From Trissonchulus latispiculum (taxonomy: Eukaryota; Nematoda; Enoplea; Enoplida; Ironidae): DNA of 64,000 nucleotides. The stretch is taken from positions 1 through 64,000 of the forward strand of contig JASAND010028104.1 in the NCBI GenBank assembly GCA_030248195.1, given 5' to 3'. This document shows, piece by piece, positions 1 to 11,829 of this stretch; position 1 is the first letter of the stretch; every line of letters starts with the position of its first letter. The notes below the pieces were generated by a model, which saw only the letters and a list, made by a program, of their open reading frames with translations, had not been told where the DNA came from and did not search any database. A program made the translations under genes and the position numbers.

Positions 1-125
1 TAGAGTAGAGCTAAAATTATTTCGATCCTTTTCATAGAAGAGTTAAAGGAGGAAAACGCAAGCTTGAGTGGAAGTAAATAATTCAATTTTAACTCTACTC
101 TACTCTACCCTTTCTTGAAAAGTCC
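1..125. repeat. TAGAGTAG-type short inverted-repeat element (family A), partial
   Basis: This is the right part of an approximately 140-bp element. Its ends are inverted copies running from CTTTTCAAG through TAGAGTAGAG to TTAAAATTA. Other copies lie at 15330-15471, 20739-20876 and 21730-21876. No coding capacity is seen, so it is a MITE-like non-autonomous element. The left end lies outside the window. Confidence 0.7.
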
Positions 126-336
126 CTGAGTCAACCTTTGAAATATTTATCTTATTTATTTGAACTGTTTACCAGTCAAATTGAAATGTATACCAATACA
201 TATCTAAGCAACAATAACGAATCTAGTTTATAGCAATTATATTCAAGGAAGAATCCTTTTAAGGTATAATGTTCTGAGTTATTTTCGGAAAGTAGCAGAA
301 ATGCCCATATATAAGTTTAACCAAATCAGCGGTTTT

Positions 337-2605
337 TCAGGATGAATAAAAGTTCCCAGTCGAGAAATACTTTCTCACCCAAACATCTAAAACAAAAAAT
401 AAATAATTTATAGCAATTACTAACGTATACTTAGCAACACTAACTATAGTTAACAATTGCCATATTGTAGCAATGCACCAATGATATAGAAGTTATGTGC
501 TCTTCTCTCCTGGCTCCGTGGTGTAGTGGTTGCACGCCTAACTGCAGTTCGGGAGGTCCGTGGTTCGATTCCCGGCGGAGCCAAGTCTGTGCAATATTTT
601 CATAAGCTTTGTAATCTGGGAAGGGAATATTGAATCAGCATTGACTATTTAACAGTTTATGATACACACAAATTCTTTTTCTTTTCATGTAGAATACGCT
701 TGCTCGATGCTCGGCACATAAACCACAAAATATTTGCTGGGTTTCAAACATTTAATAAATCGTTCAATTTAATCTTAATCTCATAATCAGTTAACAAATC
801 ATTTAATAAACGCATAAATTGACAGTTCTAGGCATCATAGCAACATACTTTTTAAGTACCTCGCGATCTAGACTTCGCACTAAAGACGCAACTCCACAGG
901 GCTTGAGCCAACAGTACCATACACACAATTAGTGTAATCTTTTGAATGAAATTGGGGGTCTCAGGGGTCATTAGGACTGTTGTATAAAATGGACTGGAAT
1001 ATCCAATCACTCCACAGGCAATTACTCTACCACTTAGTCCATTCCGAGCGGTCAGATAAGCTCGAGTTGGATCCCCGATATCGCTGGGATCGCTCAGTTT
1101 GCCAAGATTATCCTTTCGTCGATGCAGCACGATCGTTCTGCCGATCACTGAATATTCGCCGGTCAGTTTCACGCCGTCGTCGGTGAAATTGAATTCCGCC
1201 ACTCCGGTATCGTCTGCCTTGATGTTACCTAAAAAAGTAAAAGTTTGTGATTCTGATCTGTATGTTCTTCGTGGCATCGTTTCATCTCTAACGTTAGATG
1301 ATTGGCTTTTTCTTGTCACGGGATCAGTTAAATTTGGGGTATCTATTCCGTAAAAGCAGCAATGCTTAATTTTTGGAGTTGGAAAGAGATCCATACATCG
1401 CTTAAAAACTTGCAGTAGACCAAATTGTGGTCACTGTAAGAAAAATTCGCTAAAGATTTGTCAGAATTTGTCAGAATACCTGAAACTATCTGACTGCCAA
1501 AACTGTACCAATACCGTAAATTACCTAGGTCGCCAATATGGCGCTGAGTTATTGGATCTCTAACCGTTCTTGGACCGTGGATTATCTTGTGGGGATTAAA
1601 ATCTTCCTCTGTCCGTTGGCAACCGTCCAAAATATTTCCCATTCTGTGAATGTGGAATCCGTGCAAGCCTCGACGCATCCCAAAAATTTTCCCGGATATC
1701 TGAACTCGCCACACTTTCAGGGTCACATTTCGATTCGAACTGAAGCAAAGTTTCTAAATTTTAAATTTTCGGTTTTTAAAGCAAATCGAAAATTTTATTT
1801 TCCGAAAATCTTTCGAAATATCCACGCGAACATGTTTGGCTATTTTATAGCGAACACTAATTGTAGGCGCAATCGTCCTAACCTTAAGAAAAGTATTCAA
1901 TCCAATGGAATAATGAAAAACGCCTGCCCTACTGTCTCTCCAATTAGATTCAAAATGATTAAAGTTTAGAATTCTTCCAGGATCTGCTTGCCAGCCAGCG
2001 TTTACTTAATTTTCTTGGTATATAATTGAAGCTACAGCTTCTGTTGATGCTATGCATAAACCCGACAATTTAGGGATGGATAAATTAAGATTATTGAAGC
2101 ATACCTATCAATAATTCCATGCTGTCGAGCAATCGAGCTATTTCTGGTAACATTGGTAATATCTTGGAATTGGTGAAAATCTACATGATCATATGTTTCG
2201 CCGCTGTCGCTCAACATCAAGGAGTTGGCGTGGAAATTGGATTTATCTAAATAAGAAAAGAGAAAAAGTGAGAGACGTATACACAATCTTAGAATGACAC
2301 TAGAATCTAGATCAAGTTTAAACTTTTAAATAGCGGTATCAAGCCTAGGAATGGTAGTTTCAAAATTTTAATTTTCAATTTCAATTCTTCCATTTCTTCC
2401 ATTCAATTCTTTCATTTCAAAAAATAAGATAAAATTGTGGCCAAAATTACATAGTTCAGTTGATATGAGAGTACGTACACTTTATCAACAGTTTATAATC
2501 TTCTTCCGACGAATTCTTTTTCTTTTTCTTTTTCCCCTTCGAATCCACTTCCAGAATCAGAACGACTGCCATCAGAGCCATGGCGATGCCCAATGGATGA
2601 CGCAT
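337..2605 (-). CDS. Membrane-anchored Cu/Zn superoxide dismutase-like protein, copy 1 (five exons)
   Basis: Exons read on the minus strand: 2605-2479, 2246-2105, 1739-1525, 1228-860 and 386-337. All introns are GT-AG and phases agree; the 903 nt give 300 residues. Residues about 6-20 are hydrophobic (signal peptide or anchor), followed by a Lys run. NVT and NSS sequons lie in exon 2. Exon 3 holds GLHGFHIH (H119, H121), C130, H144 and HIGDLGN (H157, D160). Exon 4 holds IGRTIVLH (H197), R229 and IACGVIG (C233), then a transmembrane helix near 256-279 and a basic tail. The bridging-His position is Asp (D136, in EEDFNP). Family role: extracellular superoxide dismutation; catalysis is doubtful here. 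A reading that stops at 852 is possible, but CGCGAG|GTACTT is a good donor in phase with exon 5. Confidence 0.85.
512..583 (+). tRNA. tRNA-Cys(GCA)-like sequence, probably a pseudogene or SINE head
   Basis: The acceptor stem is a perfect 7-bp pairing (GGCTCCG with CGGAGCC), the D-arm reads GTGTAGTGGTTGCAC and the anticodon loop is CTGCAGT, giving anticodon GCA. The T-loop TTCGATT is normal, but two of five T-stem pairs and one anticodon-stem pair are mismatched, so function is doubtful. It lies inside intron 4 of SOD copy 1 on the opposite strand. A more degraded copy is in the duplicate at 16873. Confidence 0.55.
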
Positions 2606-2639
2606 TTCAGAAAAAAATCTGAAAATACCCATAGAAAAT

Positions 2640-3660
2640 ATTTTATTATAAATTAATAAGAAGAGTAAGCCACTAGAGGGTTCACTGGTGCTTTGCGTAG
2701 CGGTGCGCAGACTAGCATACACGATTGAGCCCCCTTTTTGAGGCGATCGCCAAAAAAATTACCAAATTACACCCCCCCTCATTTGAGGAAAAGTTGTCAC
2801 TGGGCGATCAGGTTGCAGAAAGATGTCCCCATTTGGGAGTGGTTCCTCAATCTCAGCCTCTTGCGAGTTGCGCCCCTCAAGCGATAACCCCTTTGGCGCC
2901 CACTCAAACGGGAGACCATTTCAGTCTTTCGATATTGACAAAACGGGGAATTTTTTGTAATCAGCTTGGCTGTTGGCAGCTTCTTCCACAAGCATTCGCT
3001 GATCGAAGCTAGCTGCTAGCGGCTTACTCTTTCTTTTATAGTGCGACTTTGTATTCTTGTGCATACGAAGAAGAGGAAGCCACAGGCTTTTCTTGCTTTC
3101 TGCCTGCTTCATTGCTTAACGGTGCTTTAACGAGAGTACCCAAATTTGTATCTATGCAAAGGACGCCAACACTCCACAGGTGGACGGACAAGGGGGGAAA
3201 AGGGGGCGAATTTCCCCCCCCCCTCGGCGAAGTCGTCCACAAGGGATCGCGAAATTTCTCCCAGGCGGGGTAAGAAAATTGGCCACAAGGGGTAAGAAAA
3301 TTGCCCAGAAAAATAGGTTTCACGACCAAAATTGCAAAAATTATCCAGCTTCGCAGTTATCCTTCGCTTAATACCACTTTTTTGCTAAAAAACGTCCGAA
3401 AAATGTGTTTCGGCCAAAAGATCGTTTTTAATGGCAAAAATCGCTTAAAAATTGCTTTCAAAGGTACCCCAAGAAAAATCGATCTCACAAGGGGTATCCA
3501 AATTTGCTTCCACAAGGGTCAGTGAAATTTGACCTCCCGTTCAGGTATGGAACACTCAATAATCAAATTGGGGAAATCTCCGTCCATTGGGTTACGGTAG
3601 CTTTAGCTGGGATATAAGGTATCGTTTGGGAATGAATTCAAACTTAAGCTTGGTTCGATT
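2640..3660. other. Sequence upstream of SOD copy 1, no gene seen
   Basis: The first part matches 19640-20040 of the duplication (GAGTAAGCCACTAGAGGGTTC and following). There are homopolymer-rich stretches such as the C/G runs near 3216. Reading frames here have no conserved features and are not called. Confidence 0.5.
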
Positions 3661-3663
3661 GTG

Positions 3664-3738
3664 CCTGAACGGCTCAATCGGTAGAGCGTTTTGGCCTAGT
3701 TAAATAAAGGCTGTGGATTCGATCCCCACCTCAAGCCC
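3664..3738 (+). tRNA. tRNA-like sequence (degenerate)
   Basis: It has a D-arm-like GGCTCAATCGGTAGAGCG and a T-arm GTGGATTCGATCCCCAC with a good stem. The anticodon arm and acceptor do not pair well. It is probably a SINE remnant or tRNA pseudogene. Confidence 0.4.
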
Positions 3739-4119
3739 GAATTTACGGGTCGGACTCGGAGGTGCTGTACTGAAGTCCTTCCTTCTTTCGTTTATACATA
3801 ATCTTGTATGATCCACTATCCACCCTTCTCATTTGGCTTTCCAACGACAGGCAGTCAGCCTCCTTGAGGCACCATCCCTTAAGTGTGAGTTTTTTAAGAG
3901 GTCTTTTAGAGTTTTTGTACCTACTTGCTGACAACAGAAAGAGGGTCCCAGCTGCCCGAGAAGGTGACAGTAAACCATAAATGGAGTGGCGCCAAATTTA
4001 TTGTTATTAAATATCCGCAAATTCACATGAACGCAGTAAAATTCTTGGGCAGTAGAAAATGGCGCCTGGCTGCCTGCAAAGATAGAGCCCAAAGTCAACT
4101 ACCGTACCCCTGCCAAAAA

Positions 4120-4330
4120 CTTTTACTGTGAAGTGTTGTCCATACAATTGTGTCTGTGTACATAATGTTTCTGTCATGTTGAATAAAAATTAATGGCTTC
4201 TACTCAGCGCTTAGATGTTGTAAAGTGTCATTAACCAGTAGTGTAACAGCGACAAGTCGGAAACTGCGTCAACAGCATGTTTAAACTGACGTCAATGTCG
4301 AACATAATTTACTGACAGAACATTTATATC
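4120..4330. promoter_or_regulatory. Conserved block upstream of SOD genes, with CRE-like palindrome
   Basis: The block contains a perfect TGACGTCA at 4287-4294. It is repeated in copy 2 (21290-21490, TGACGTCA at 21461-21468). A weaker match with the same order of short motifs (TTACTGT, AATGACTAC, AGATGTAAA) lies near 31190-31290, upstream of SOD copy 3, without the palindrome. TGACGTCA is the canonical CREB/ATF site. Regulatory function is inference; shared ancestry alone explains copies 1 and 2. Confidence 0.35.
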
Positions 4331-5439
4331 TCCAGGATAGAGCTATAAAGTATAAAAGTTCGATAGAATTCTACCCCATTCAGGGGTTTTCGGTTTTATA
4401 ACATATATTTCCAATAAATTCTCGAATTGAAGCTTGAACGATCATTAGCTAAAATAGTGTCTAATGGCCGTGTTCTTTAAAGACTTAGCGAATTTAAGAA
4501 ACAGTCGCTTAAGCTTAAGGGGGGGGGGCTACTAAAGGTTTGCCCCGACTTTGTCCGATTGGCCTACTTTTTGGCGAGGATATAGAGCATGGGTGTGGTC
4601 AAAAAAACTATCGGGTACTGAGATCTTAGCTGCTTTCCAGCCATGTGCAGCCGTCGCATTTATGTGCCCGACCCCCCATTTTTCACAACTACCAACATAA
4701 TTAATTAAAAATTTCTACTGACTGCTAGGCCCAAGCTTCAAAGCTGCCATTCACCAATATGATTTGGCTTATATGTCCCTATCTGCAGAAAAATACTAGA
4801 TGTCTGCATCTTATCTGCATCTAAGGGAATTACTCTTCAAAGTTGAAGTTTCGGCAAAAATTTAAAAATTTTTAGCTAACGAAAGAAAAATTTTATTACT
4901 GGTGCGAGCTATAAGACTGTAATTTGGCATAAAAGGAGGCCCTATGGGAGTACTCATTTGTGCCAAATGGCAAGAAATTCTGCCGCGTGAAAAAATTTTT
5001 ATGTCAACTTTAATCTTCAAAATTTCAAATTTCAAAAAACTTTTTCGAAGAAATTTTCAAAATCTTTCCTGAATTTTGTTCAAATGTTGAATTTTTTATT
5101 GTTTTTGTTTTATGTTCTCTCTTTGGATAAATAAATTTCTTAAATGTATATATAGAAAGACTCAAATAGAATTGCTCTCTAATATTTCCTGCTAATTAAT
5201 TTTTGGACAATCTGTTCCTCTTTAAATTCAGCACCGCTGACTACTGAGAGTGACTTATTTTAATTTGATTTAAAGTTCCCAACTAATAGAAACGTTGCCT
5301 GAAATTAGAAGGAAATTTATTGCCCAAGTGCGTTTTCTCAGAAGAGTAAAGTTTGCAAAATCCACCGGACGCATTTTTGTATAATATGCTATTGTACGAC
5401 CAAAATTGCGTGTGCAAACTTCGGCATCGTTTATATATA

Positions 5440-5445
5440 AATATA

Positions 5446-5486
<41 letters not shown>
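5440..5486. repeat. (TA)n microsatellite
   Basis: An uninterrupted TA tract flanked by AATATA-type sequence. It is self-complementary. Confidence 0.9.
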
Positions 5487-5494
<8 letters not shown>

Positions 5495-6171
5495 AATGTG
5501 CCTTCAGAGCAAATCCCAACAATTTATATTTTTTAGAATCGACCTTAACTGGAGATTTAGAACAACCTGCATATCGGGATTAAACCATGGAAAATATTTA
5601 ATATTTAATGTTCATTATTTAATTTATTAAAAATTTTAATTTCTCTAAAATTTTACCACATTCAAAATTTTGTATCTAGGTCTATCTGATCTATCTATCT
5701 ATCTACCAGGTCTGTCTATCTGATCACGAAAACTAAATCTTCAATGTGCATAAATTTTAGCAAACCTCTGAATATTTAAGATTTTCCGTAAATAAAACCC
5801 GGCATTGCGGATTTTTCCTGTCGTCTCCAATTCCGAATGATATTAAAACATAAACATTGGTTGCTTATAAATACGACCAAAGTTTGCACGCACAAACTTC
5901 TTCAATTTCATCCAATCCATATATAGTTAACACTTATCACTGTCTTTTGTGTACTTGTGTAGTTCTCACTAGATCTTGATCACCCAAAACAAAACAAATC
6001 GTGATTTTTCAAAAGTGACTACACATCATTCTGCAGCTGCAGTTTCTGATACGGATTTTCACAATTATTCAATAATAATTCAGATGCGAAGTTTGATGAA
6101 GAGTTTTGCAAAATAATGGGAAATGGGAAAATATAGGAATTTAAGCGTCTACAATTGAAAATTGAAATTGT

Positions 6172-6256
6172 GGTCGGATCGGATCGGATCGGATCGCCGG
6201 CCATTTGCCGGATCGGATCGGTAGGTGATTTTGGCTGCCGATCCGATCCGATCCAC
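6172..6256. repeat. GATCGG tandem/inverted repeat patch
   Basis: GGATC units run in one orientation and then as CCGATCCGATCC at the right edge, ending in CACATCACT. The layout resembles the ends of the hAT-like element at 18381, with a different repeat unit. It may be a short hAT-like MITE; no target duplication was confirmed. Confidence 0.4.
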
Positions 6257-6794
6257 ATCACTATTTAATATAAAGATTGTCCATATTCATAATTCATTTG
6301 TCGAGAGATTTTTGGGGCACGCGAAAAAAATGGCAACTGTTCTCACTGGTTACATTTAGTTATACACATGAATACTGAACTCTGAGATTAAATTACTCAA
6401 CAACCATGAGACGTACCACTTTCATTTTAAAAACTCGTTAAAATGGATCAAGTAAAAACACCCCCCCCCCAAATTCCCAAGTAAACTATCTCCTCCCAAC
6501 GCTTTGTCTCAGTCAAAACTTGACCGAATTGGTTAAAACTTTGTGTGGGTGGATTCCAACACATGTCTGATTGATTGGTAACGAAACTTAAAAATTTTTA
6601 AGTTTTTTAAGGGGGAACCAAAGAGAACCAAAAACGTTTTGTCTCTAATTTCGCAGAAAGTTGTATCCAGGGATTTCCACTATCGCAGAACACGAATCTG
6701 AAATCCATTTTTCGATTTACCTGTACGTTAGTGCAGTATAAGCTTACATCTTCAGCCTACTGCTTTAGCTTATATTATAAATATATATACAGAT

Positions 6795-6862
6795 ACACAC
6801 ACACCTACCCACCCACCCACCCACCCACACACACACACACACACACGCACACACACACACAT
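6795..6862. repeat. CA / CCCA microsatellite
   Basis: Runs of CA and CCCA units with single-base interruptions. Confidence 0.9.
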
Positions 6863-6999
6863 ATTAGTTAAAGAGGTAGGATCAGGTACATTAATAAGAT
6901 GCAAATTTATCACAGTCGGGCCAGTTAAAATGAACTACCTGGGAAGGTGTTAGTATGGGGAACAACCATATAAAATAGAAAAGATACGTACTCTTTAGT

Positions 7000-8170
7000 C
7001 GTACTCGGACCATCTCCTGAGCTGGGGCCAGGTTGTAGCGCAGACCCAGGCGAAAGGAGGCAATTTGCCAGTTTTTCGATGAGGTTCATCCGTTGTGGAG
7101 TTAGTACTTACAATTTGGGCCTTAGCACTGTGCATCGGATCGCCCACAAGTTGCCCGCTCGTGGTGAAGAAGGTGGAGGGGAAGGTTGCGAAGGCTCCCC
7201 AACAACCCAATCCGGGACTGGGGTCATTTTGGGGAGATCGCATCGTAGTTGCGAGACTCAAATTTGTCTTGAAAATAATCTTAACATAACAGTGTCATAG
7301 CAGTCGAACGCCCACTGGGGTCCAGGTGAAGACAACGACGAACGACGTCTTTAGCCTCAGCCTAGACTCTGTCGTTGTCCGGAATGGTAAAATTTGTAGC
7401 TGCTACAGCTTGTAGCTGTTGTAGGTAGGTGCTGCCCAGTAGCCGAAGTGGACATGTATATACCAAATAGAAGTAGATAAAAAGTTTGTCTATCAGCTGG
7501 GGCTGCATCTAAAGTAACTTTCATAGCACTTAAGACTTCCGGTGTGGGAAGATACGGTGCACATTTTCTGCGCCAACTACGGTGTGGCTGCGCGGAGGGC
7601 AGACATATATATCCGAAAGAGTAAAATCTGCTTGACGAATTTCTCGCAAGCTCGGTCCCGTAAATACCCAAGCACTGCCCCTCAAATTTTGCATGGATAG
7701 ATCACATTCATGTGCAAAAGCAGTAGCATTCAATACTTGATTAAGTAGACTAGAAGCATCCAATTCTAGAAAAGAATGACCGCGTTTCAAACAATATAAT
7801 TCATGGTATTCTCTAAGAAGTCCAAAATGAGGTTCAGAGTTTGCTCCCAAAAACCGCCGCAGAGCATTGGGTTCGCGCATACCATCATTATACTTATTAG
7901 TAAACAAACTTTCTGAAACTTTCACCCAATGGGCGTGGCGATTGTTACTTTTATCAGTCTGGTTCTGGTAGCCTTTCAAATACGACCATATTCACCGTGT
8001 CGCCGTAGTTCCTGCCTTCTCGCAATCTCCAGTTCCTGTCGACGTGTTCAAATACATTTCCCCTAGAATTTAGACCTACAAATTCATACTCAGGTATATC
8101 AGTTTCATCACTGGTTTCTATCGAACTGTTAGTAACTAGTATTATCTTTCAGGAGGGAATCCTCTACTTA
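7000..8170 (-). CDS. Unrecognised protein-coding exons
   Basis: A frame at 7979-7530 reads like a real protein (for example HAHWVKVSESLFTNKYN, NALRRFLGANSEPHFGLL). An upstream frame at about 8150-7975 contains PEYEFVGLNSRGNVFEHV and shifts into it by one frame, which may be a short intron or a frameshift. A further frame at 7261-6995 may continue it. Amino-acid balance looks coding and introns are plausible, but I recognise no family and could not fix the start or the splice sites. Confidence that something here is or was coding is moderate. Confidence 0.35.
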
Positions 8171-10050
8171 AACTTTATAATGGGAGCACGGCGTCGTCGG
8201 CGTCGTCGGCGGCCACATCCATAAAATATAAATAAAATGTTATAAAAAGAATGTTGAAATTATCCGTTTTTATGTATTTTCTTTCTCTTCCAGATTTACG
8301 AGCACAAGCTTTAAGTATCAACATGTAGCTATGTGTTTGCACATTGTTATGATTTTTGAACTTTGCAGATTTCAGAGACAAATATCATTAATTAATTTTG
8401 TGCCCTTCCGTTAAAACTTTTTCTTTATATAGCTAAGCCCTTTTTAAAAAATATAGCGAATCGTTCATATATTCTTCAATTAGGGTACACCACTCTATGA
8501 TGTTAATTGTCCACCTGGCATCAAAGTATTCTAGCACGTGCATGCCATTTATGTTAGAATTCAAGACATTTATGCTACGCTTCTATTTCCACAATTTTCT
8601 ATCTCTCTTCCAGTGTCCTTTTTTCAGCAGCATTTCCGTTATTTCCTTTCCACTTTATTTTTCCCTAATTGCAATTAACTTTTAAACTCATTTTAACTTT
8701 TACTTGTAATGGGTTGACCCATCTGAATTCCTATGTTTTGCATATTGCTTGGCGCGGAGGATTTCCGCCCTATCTTCAACATATGTCCTAGTACGCAGGT
8801 TTTTTTCCCAACAATTTTTCAATGATTTTGCAATTTCTAGAGCATTGTTGCAGTCGATTTACTCCATATTCTTTGCTCAGTAAATTGTTTTGCAAACGAT
8901 CACTGTTTTCGTTTTCTCATATTATTGAAAATCGGGCGTTATTTGCCTGTCACTTGATTGGCAGAGGTTTAACAAATCAATAAATAGCTAAACCTACAAT
9001 TACAATTTTCTTGTGAAAAGATTGATTTTGCGCTTGCACTGTATTTGTTTCATTAGTTTTTGCTTTGCTTTAGAATTTAGATAAAATAAAGTGTTTAAAT
9101 TAAACACATAGATAAATTATAATTTTCTATCTCTCGGTTTAGAAGATAAATTTGTAGAGGTCAGAGTAGTGCAGTGGTTAGTGTGTTGGCTTGGCGCTGG
9201 TCCGGACACAGATAGAATCCTTTTCGGGTAGTATTTTAGTTTCACAATTGGCAATGACAATAAAATGCTGCCATTCTTTTGTCTCAGAAACCGCAAATGT
9301 TGGGAAGTTGAAACTAATCAAATGCTAACGTCGCCGTACAGTAGGACAATATGTTCTATGAAAAACAAATAAAACATTGAACACATATATTTCAAACACT
9401 GCGGCGGTATTATTCCCCTTTTAAGGGGTAACTTGTTTTAATTTACACAATCGTCATATTTGCACGTATATAGTAGGAACAGATTATCACTGTAGGGCAT
9501 TACATAATATTAAAATCATGTTTCGATAATTCCTTTCTTCAAACACATTGTTCAAAGCATACTGATCTAAAAACATAATCCTTAACTAGTCCTACAATCC
9601 AAAAGGCTAAATAGGTTGACTATCTAAGTTATTCTTACTTCATAATGTTTACAGCATACAAATATAACATTGGACTTAACACGATATTAAATAGCACACT
9701 AATACAGGAGATCAAATTAATCACACAAGTACTTTGAACAAGACCATTACAATCAAACAGTTTAGAAGAAGACTAGACGCGCAACAGATATTTATGCATA
9801 TATGCTGTACCTAGCAGAAGCAGACCCTTAAGATAGTTATTTATCTAATCAACAGTCATAGCATGGAAACAAGGTAGCAACAAAACTGTACATGTTATTA
9901 TCATGTTATTGGACTACTTAATCTAAGCAATGTAGCTATTACGAAACATCTACCAATTGCATTATTATTATTATTCTTTAACATACATAAGTAAAATAAT
10001 AAATTCATGTCATAGATACCTAACAAATTATGAGAACATATACAGACGTT
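8171..10050. other. Intergenic, no gene seen
   Basis: AT-rich sequence. A weak tRNA-like A-box (GAGTAGTGCAGTGGTTAGTG) lies near 9165-9185 with no convincing T-arm. Nothing else was recognised. Confidence 0.5.
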
Positions 10051-10139
10051 TCTATAGTCAATAGCATCTATAAGCTACTAAGTCTAACCACGAGCAGTTC
10101 AAACATGTGGTGGATATTGTCTTAAGGTTAAGGTATTCT

Positions 10140-10640
10140 TTAAGTACTTTCTGCCAGAAGATGAGAACAGATTCTTTCCAAAAGATGAGAACAGATTCTT
10201 CCCAAAAGATTCTTTCCCGGGAAATTCTGGTCCGGTTGTTTGAGTCCGATCGCGGCTCCACAATAAGGGTCTCTTGGGCTAGCCTCGATCAGTTTCCGAT
10301 TACCAGTACTAAGAAGATGAGCTCGGCAGTCTGCGTTTTTCTGAAATTTAGCAAAGAGAGCTTCATACATATAGTACGAAGCCACCTTGCGCCAGTCCTT
10401 GCTGGAATAGCTAGGAAATTTACGTGCAAATCGTTTCTGACTAGTGGGATTATGCGTGACCAAAATTCTTTTGGCAATTTGGGAATCTTCCTCAAAGTGT
10501 TTTGGCCTTCGCGTGCTGGTAAATTTGCTCCGTGCAGTTGTAAGTGTGACCATTGAGGGTCACGTCGTAATGGGAAAAGATTAATTAGCGGCGAATACTC
10601 GCCGAAAAATTGGACAGTGTCAGCATTCTACTTCTCACAA
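10140..10640 (-). pseudogene. NADAR (YbiA-like) domain, frameshifted
   Basis: On the minus strand, three frames together give a NADAR domain in order. FGEYSPL lies near 10600, the signature YNCTEQIYQHAKAK near 10530 and FEEDSQIAKRIL near 10490. KDWRKVASYYMYEALFAKFQ and LLSTGNRKLIEASPRDPY follow near 10380-10290, then GKNLLGRI near 10200. NADAR proteins cleave N-glycosidic bonds in riboflavin intermediates or remove ADP-ribose from guanine in DNA. At least two frame changes are needed, so the copy looks broken unless short introns or assembly errors explain them. The tail has a 26-bp tandem duplication (RICSHLLE repeated). This gene is separate from the NADAR genes at 50-51 kb and 63 kb. Confidence 0.6.
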
Positions 10641-10682
10641 GAATTGAGGGTATCGGAAGGAGGGCTTAGCCCCAGGACAGAA

Positions 10683-11822
10683 TCAAAAAACGGCGGAACG
10701 GGGCCAATCGTAAATGTAAAAATGTAAAAAAGTCCACCCCAATTCTTGAAAGCAGTTTTCAGGTTGTTGTCCTTTGTGGACGCTGTTAACACAACGCCAC
10801 CAGTTCCGCATTGCACGTCCCAGACCACTGGATTGTCGGAATCTCGGATTGTTGTTTCCCGGGGGGGGGGGTGCCGGGTATTGAACCTGAGGAGGGCATC
10901 TCTGTTCTTCTGAAGCCAGTCGAAGAGTCCGCACTAACTCCCCAGGAAATCTTGCTGGCGCAGATGACGCCGAGGGACGTAACACCAAAGGCTTTTCCAC
11001 CACGGGTTCGACCGCAGTGGTGAAACTTAGATCAGAGGGTCCCGCTTCGTTACTTCGTTCGAACCACTCTGATTCATCGTCCCATTCCGAGGGAGGGGGT
11101 ATTGGTGCCAGTGGGCCGCCGTATTGGGAGAAAATATTGTCGGAGTTCGAGGTTACAGGTGATTCATATTTTGCCTGCGCCGTAAGCGCGAACAAAGGGT
11201 GCGTAACAGTGGCCTCTCCCGGTCAGGTTGATACGATACCTTGATCATGAGATGCGCACTTTCTTTCTGAGCAATGGCCACCGTCATGAGAGCTGCAGCT
11301 GATGAGGGGTCCATTTTGAATGACGACCTCGCTCTTGAAACGGACAAATTTCCTGCTCGGGGCTTCGCATTCAGAGACATCGAGGAAATTTCTGGGGAAG
11401 CTGCAGGTAATGCGTTTCAGCTTCCGTCAATGGCCTCTGTTTTCCCTCCTTCTTCTTGAATCCGCAGCAAGGATGAACCAAAGGCAATAGTTTAATTGTG
11501 TCATGCAGTTGGCACTGATAGAGATAGACTCGGCCTCGGTGAATGAGTAGTTTTCGCCCAACAGCGCCGTAAAACAACGGTCGGCTACTCGCCACTTGTT
11601 AACAACGTCCATGAATGCATAGAACGCCTGCCCAACCGTAGGCTGCAGATCAAGCCCATGGCGCTTTAGATCCCGATCTTCGCCTATTTCCCGCAACATC
11701 GGTTGTTCCAGGTCGGTGACCTGCCCCTGTGGCATCTTCATGAATGCCCAGCTTCGCTGACAGGCCCAAATTGGATGGCTCTCCACGGCAGCTCTACCTA
11801 AGTGCATTAAAGAAAACGACAA
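10683..11822 (-). CDS. Unrecognised reading frames upstream of the NADAR domain
   Basis: Three consecutive minus-strand frames (11822-11427, 11380-11153, 11195-10683) look coding. They contain DVVNKWRVADRCFTALLG, then a Ser/Ala-rich start, then an acidic and Pro-rich segment (PPPSEWDDESEWFERS). Possible splice donors (for example GTATCG after the codons for HLMIK) could join them. They may form the N-terminal part of the same gene as the NADAR domain, giving a larger NADAR fusion. I recognise no family in the upstream part. Confidence 0.35.
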
Positions 11823-11829
11823 GTTGTAA

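Larger units (their letters stand above)
1..4490. repeat. Segmental duplication, copy 1
   Basis: This block matches 15330-21650 nearly base for base over long stretches. Shared parts include the inverted-repeat element at the left edge, a tRNA-like sequence, the whole SOD gene, the sequence after SOD exon 1 and a block ending near 4480. Copy 2 is longer because it gained a TTAA-flanked element, a GGGTCACC-rich element and several short inverted-repeat elements. The left edge of this copy is cut by the window. Seen directly by comparison; divergence was not measured. Confidence 0.85.
4490..6990. other. Intergenic, AT-rich, simple repeats
   Basis: No gene is recognised. It holds a (TA)n tract at about 5440-5486 that can fold back, a short (ATCT)n run near 5684-5715, a GATCGG inverted-repeat patch at 6172-6256 and a CA/CCCA repeat at about 6795-6862. 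Confidence 0.6.

Noticed and set aside
512..583. A functional tRNA-Cys gene
   Set aside because: The T-stem and anticodon stem have mismatches, and the paralogous copy is further degraded.
852..859. SOD copy 1 ending at the stop codon right after exon 4
   Set aside because: The stop lies within a good splice donor context (GTACTTAA), and a phase-compatible, protein-conserved exon follows in all three paralogues. The shorter form stays possible as an alternative product.
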